A stretch of DNA of 64,000 nt from Nautilus pompilius (Eukaryota; Mollusca; Cephalopoda; Nautilida; Nautilidae): positions 423,038 through 487,037 of the forward strand of contig JACATO010001097.1 in assembly GCA_018389105.1 (NCBI GenBank), read 5' to 3'. A program made the translations under genes and the position numbers. Every line of letters begins with the position of its first letter. The stretch's first letter is position 1. Below, in pieces: positions 61,241 to 64,000 of the stretch. The notes beneath the pieces were generated by a model that was given only the letters and a program-made list of their open reading frames with translations, searched no databases and was not told the origin of the DNA.

Positions 61241-64000
61241 CTGTTTAATGAACTTGCCTGTGCCACATTAGGAATTTATGACAAAAATCACCGTCAGTAA
61301 ATGAGGCAATATTACTTTGTGGAACATCTACTACAGTAATGGTTGATCCGACTGTCTCTTATTATTACTTTTTTCCCTTTTACATATGTGAATACCATTT
61401 TGGAAAAAAAGGTTTACTTCAGCTGTAAACTATTAACTAATACCAACAGTAAATATTAAATACAAAACACTATTTGGGATCCGTCACCTCCGTTTCAGAA
61501 TCAACTTCTTAAAAAAATATAATTGTCATGTTTTTGGTTTTATTATGGAGAAAGAGTTCAATCATTCGATACGACTTTACTGCAATATTTAGCAGAAGAA
61601 TCAAGTTGTTATGTCTGGATGGAATGTTTATATTACATTTGTGAAATACAGAAATCTGCTTGTTTATTTGCCACAAATGATTTTCATAAGGTAAATATAA
61701 AGTGAAATCTTTCAGAAGATCTAGCAAATTGAACAATTTGGTCTTCTTGTTTCTGGAAAATATTCTAGTATTTACATCATCTTCTTGCGTTTAGTTTTAA
61801 TGAAAACCGATTGTTCTTTGGTCATCAAATCAATCTATTTAAATACCATTTTCCACATACTTTTCACTACACAACTATTTTCTGATTTGTCGATAACAAA
61901 TGTTTCATTTATTTCTTTCAGTTCGGAAAATAATAATTAATTTGCTTTCTTCTATACTTATACGAATCCAAACGATCTGAAACATACCTAGATTTGAACA
62001 TTTGGAAAAATGTTAAGATACAGTAAAAGATTATTTATGTCAAAGGAACCAGCTTTTTTTTGTATTACAGATTTCTGTAAACTGCATCATGTTCTTGTAT
62101 TATATTTTTTTAATCTTTTCATTTTACTGTCTGTGATTCACCTACATTTTATCGCATAGATGAAATATGTTATGTTTGATTTGTGAATTTACATTGCTTA
62201 TATAATAAAATCCTAATGCAATGTATATCATTTGTCTTGCTTTCAGATTGTAAAAGAGGATGTTTAGCTGCGATAAAAAAAGATATGAAAATAAAGTCAG
62301 CTCCAAAGGACGGTTGCAGAGAAAGTATAAGGATGGGAAACTATGCACTTGTTCTTCAAATTATTGTAATAGTCGTCCTATCATTTATTGAGAAATGAGA
62401 TGGGTCACCCATTCTTTTACAATATCCCTGAAAATATTGTACGCAAATCGTATAAAAAGAAATAAACTTTGAATTTATTGATGAAATATTTGTACTATGT
62501 GAAAGAAATATGAAAAGGAAGATCAGTATCAATAAGAGGAACAACGTTTACTGTTATTATGAATATATATACGTTTGATATCTATACTTTACTTTCTGCT
62601 GATATCATACATTTATTTTAATAAATCATCGACAAACGGGAATTATACAAATAAAGGAAAGAGAGAATAAGCATAACTAGAAATGTGTCATTTTGCATGT
62701 ATTTGAGAATTTTTATAAAAACCTAGACATAGACCCAATTTCTTTCGTTTTGGAATCTGTAATAGAACTGTTTTATTTTATGCATTTTGATAGTTTACCA
62801 ATGATGAAAATAAATCACATCAGTTTCTTCTTGGACTAGATATTTCAAACTTCCTAAATCGTCGGTACATTACTTATATTTCTCCAGTACCTAGTAACCA
62901 TACTATTATGCATGTATATTAATTTCGAAAAATTTTTGGAAATCTGCAAATATATTTCTCTCATTCAGTGTTCGTTTGTGGTCAAAATGATCAAGAAACC
63001 TGTTAAGAGGTTTCAGCCAGTTATCCGGTCATTAACTGTAAGGGGAAGGCGCATGAAGATGAGCATCGTGTTGGGAATCTGAACCACATTGCGTTTTGGA
63101 GCATACGATCGAGAACTGTCCAGAGAGTGATGAGTTGTCTTCACTACCTCGTAAACTCAGATATAACTGGACAATTTTTATATCAATCAATTGAATAACG
63201 AAAGAATATATAAAAATTATCACATATATTTATTTATTAATTACTTTTAAAATTGTCGTACTAATATCGAAGGGATCCTTGACCGCCAAAATCTCCTTTC
63301 GTCTATTGCCGTCCTGCCCACGTTGATCTTAAATATTAGGGGACCATTAATTCGGAAATGATGCCAATAAAAAAACAAAATTATTGTCATATAAAGTGGA
63401 AAGTTTATTAATGATTGCCCCTTGTTTTGTTTTATTGTCAAAACAGCATTGATGAATTGTAGTGAGATGATCCGGAACAATAATTAATAGACCAACAATA
63501 AAATATTAAAATAATTTAGACCTTTTTAAAGTTTGTATGAAAGATTATAACTTTGTGAAAATTTCGTATTGAAGATATTATTACGACAGCTTTCGATTTT
63601 GATAAATTAGTTCATTGAATGGCCTTCAGTACCCTTATCCTAAGCAAGAGAAAATGCATTACGCTATTATGAGCAACCTACCAAATGTGGAGTTTTCATT
63701 CGCAAAACACCAATCAATATTCATCATAATAAACTATTATTTAATTAATAAAATATAATTTAGATGTGGAAATACATTTTCAAATTTAAAGTGGAATATT
63801 CTTAATGAATATTCAATAATTGATTAATTTTGGAAAAACTAAGTTCTCGGCCTAATGAATAATACAACAATAAGCAACGTATAATAAAATCGTTAACAAA
63901 AAATGAAATTTTGAAATTCATTACTAAATGATTTGTCTGAAAATATCAGTCATTTAGTAGCCAGCAAAATAATCTTTATCTTTATAGTAATCGTTCTTTA

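Larger units (their letters stand above)
56147..62398 (+). pseudogene. Gene copy 6: frameshifted cysteine-domain gene with transposon in intron 1
   Basis: Exon 1 (56147-56225) is open: signal peptide, ACS and three prolines, no KKP. Exon 2 (59065-59188, 124 bases) is not a multiple of three like the others. It keeps C-x9-C, then reaches TGA at 59121-59123, and the CATGxY motif lies in another frame. Exon 3 (62247-62398) starts well (CKRGC, DGC), but eight bases instead of six follow the codon at 62315-62317, so the CxC-x4-CN end falls out of frame and the open frame instead ends in the hydrophobic YALVLQIIVIVVLSFIEK. Splice sites and AATAAA (62461) are kept. Two frameshifts make it non-functional as the family protein. 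Confidence 0.75.
52876..64000. repeat. Array unit F (incomplete at the window edge), carries gene copy 6
   Basis: Sixth tandem unit: relic gamma (53056-53200), relic alpha (54017-54230), its old intron (54640-55620), pseudogene copy 6 (56001-62466) with a CACTA-like insertion, then the conserved intergenic blocks (63000-63220, 63580-63740) up to the window end. No further gene seen. Confidence 0.8.

Noticed and set aside
1..64000. tRNA, rRNA, CRISPR arrays, prokaryotic operons
   Set aside because: No cloverleaf with A and B boxes, no rRNA core motifs and no spaced short repeats were seen. Spliced genes and TATA/AATAAA signals show eukaryotic DNA.

Overview
The window looks like AT-rich animal nuclear DNA: genes split by GT-AG introns, TATA promoters, AATAAA signals, decayed Tc1-like and CACTA-like DNA transposons, microsatellites, no operons or ribosome binding sites. 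The transposon types fit an invertebrate, most likely an arthropod and possibly an arachnid; the species cannot be named from sequence alone.

The window is essentially one tandem array. A unit of about 9.25 to 12.6 kb repeats five times and begins a sixth (starts near 1275, 10527, 20251, 29497, 40238 and 52876). Each unit carries one plus-strand, three-exon gene for a small secreted cysteine-rich protein. Exon 1 encodes a signal peptide, one cysteine and a proline/lysine linker. Exons 2 and 3 encode a ten-cysteine domain ending CxC-x4-CN, and both introns are phase 1. This ending and exon layout are typical of the Ly6/uPAR (LU, three-finger) superfamily. Copies 1 (4119-7292) and 3 (23361-26566) are intact. 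Copies 2, 4, 5 and 6 carry frameshifts, stops, a lost splice acceptor or lost cysteines. Whether the proteins are venom components, immune or reproductive factors or other extracellular ligands is not decidable here.

Units A-C (1.3-29.5 kb) are young: A/B and B/C share a roughly 6 kb tract of very high identity that covers the intergenic DNA, promoter and signal-peptide exon and stops just inside intron 1. Units D-F (29.5-64 kb) are older and more diverged. Copy 2 carries a clearly different intron 1 and exon 2 between near-identical flanks, so the array evolves by unequal exchange or conversion. Upstream of each gene lie two older, decayed copies of the promoter/leader/exon 1 module.

Mobile DNA: the right end of a Tc1-like element (1-1214), a complete but dead 1638-bp Tc1-like element with IR/DR ends (40422-42059), and a 1731-bp element with CACTG termini and a 3-bp target duplication in intron 1 of copy 6 (56523-58253). 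No tRNA, rRNA, CRISPR array or other recognisable host gene was found. The rest is intronic or intergenic DNA whose only visible structure is homology between units.
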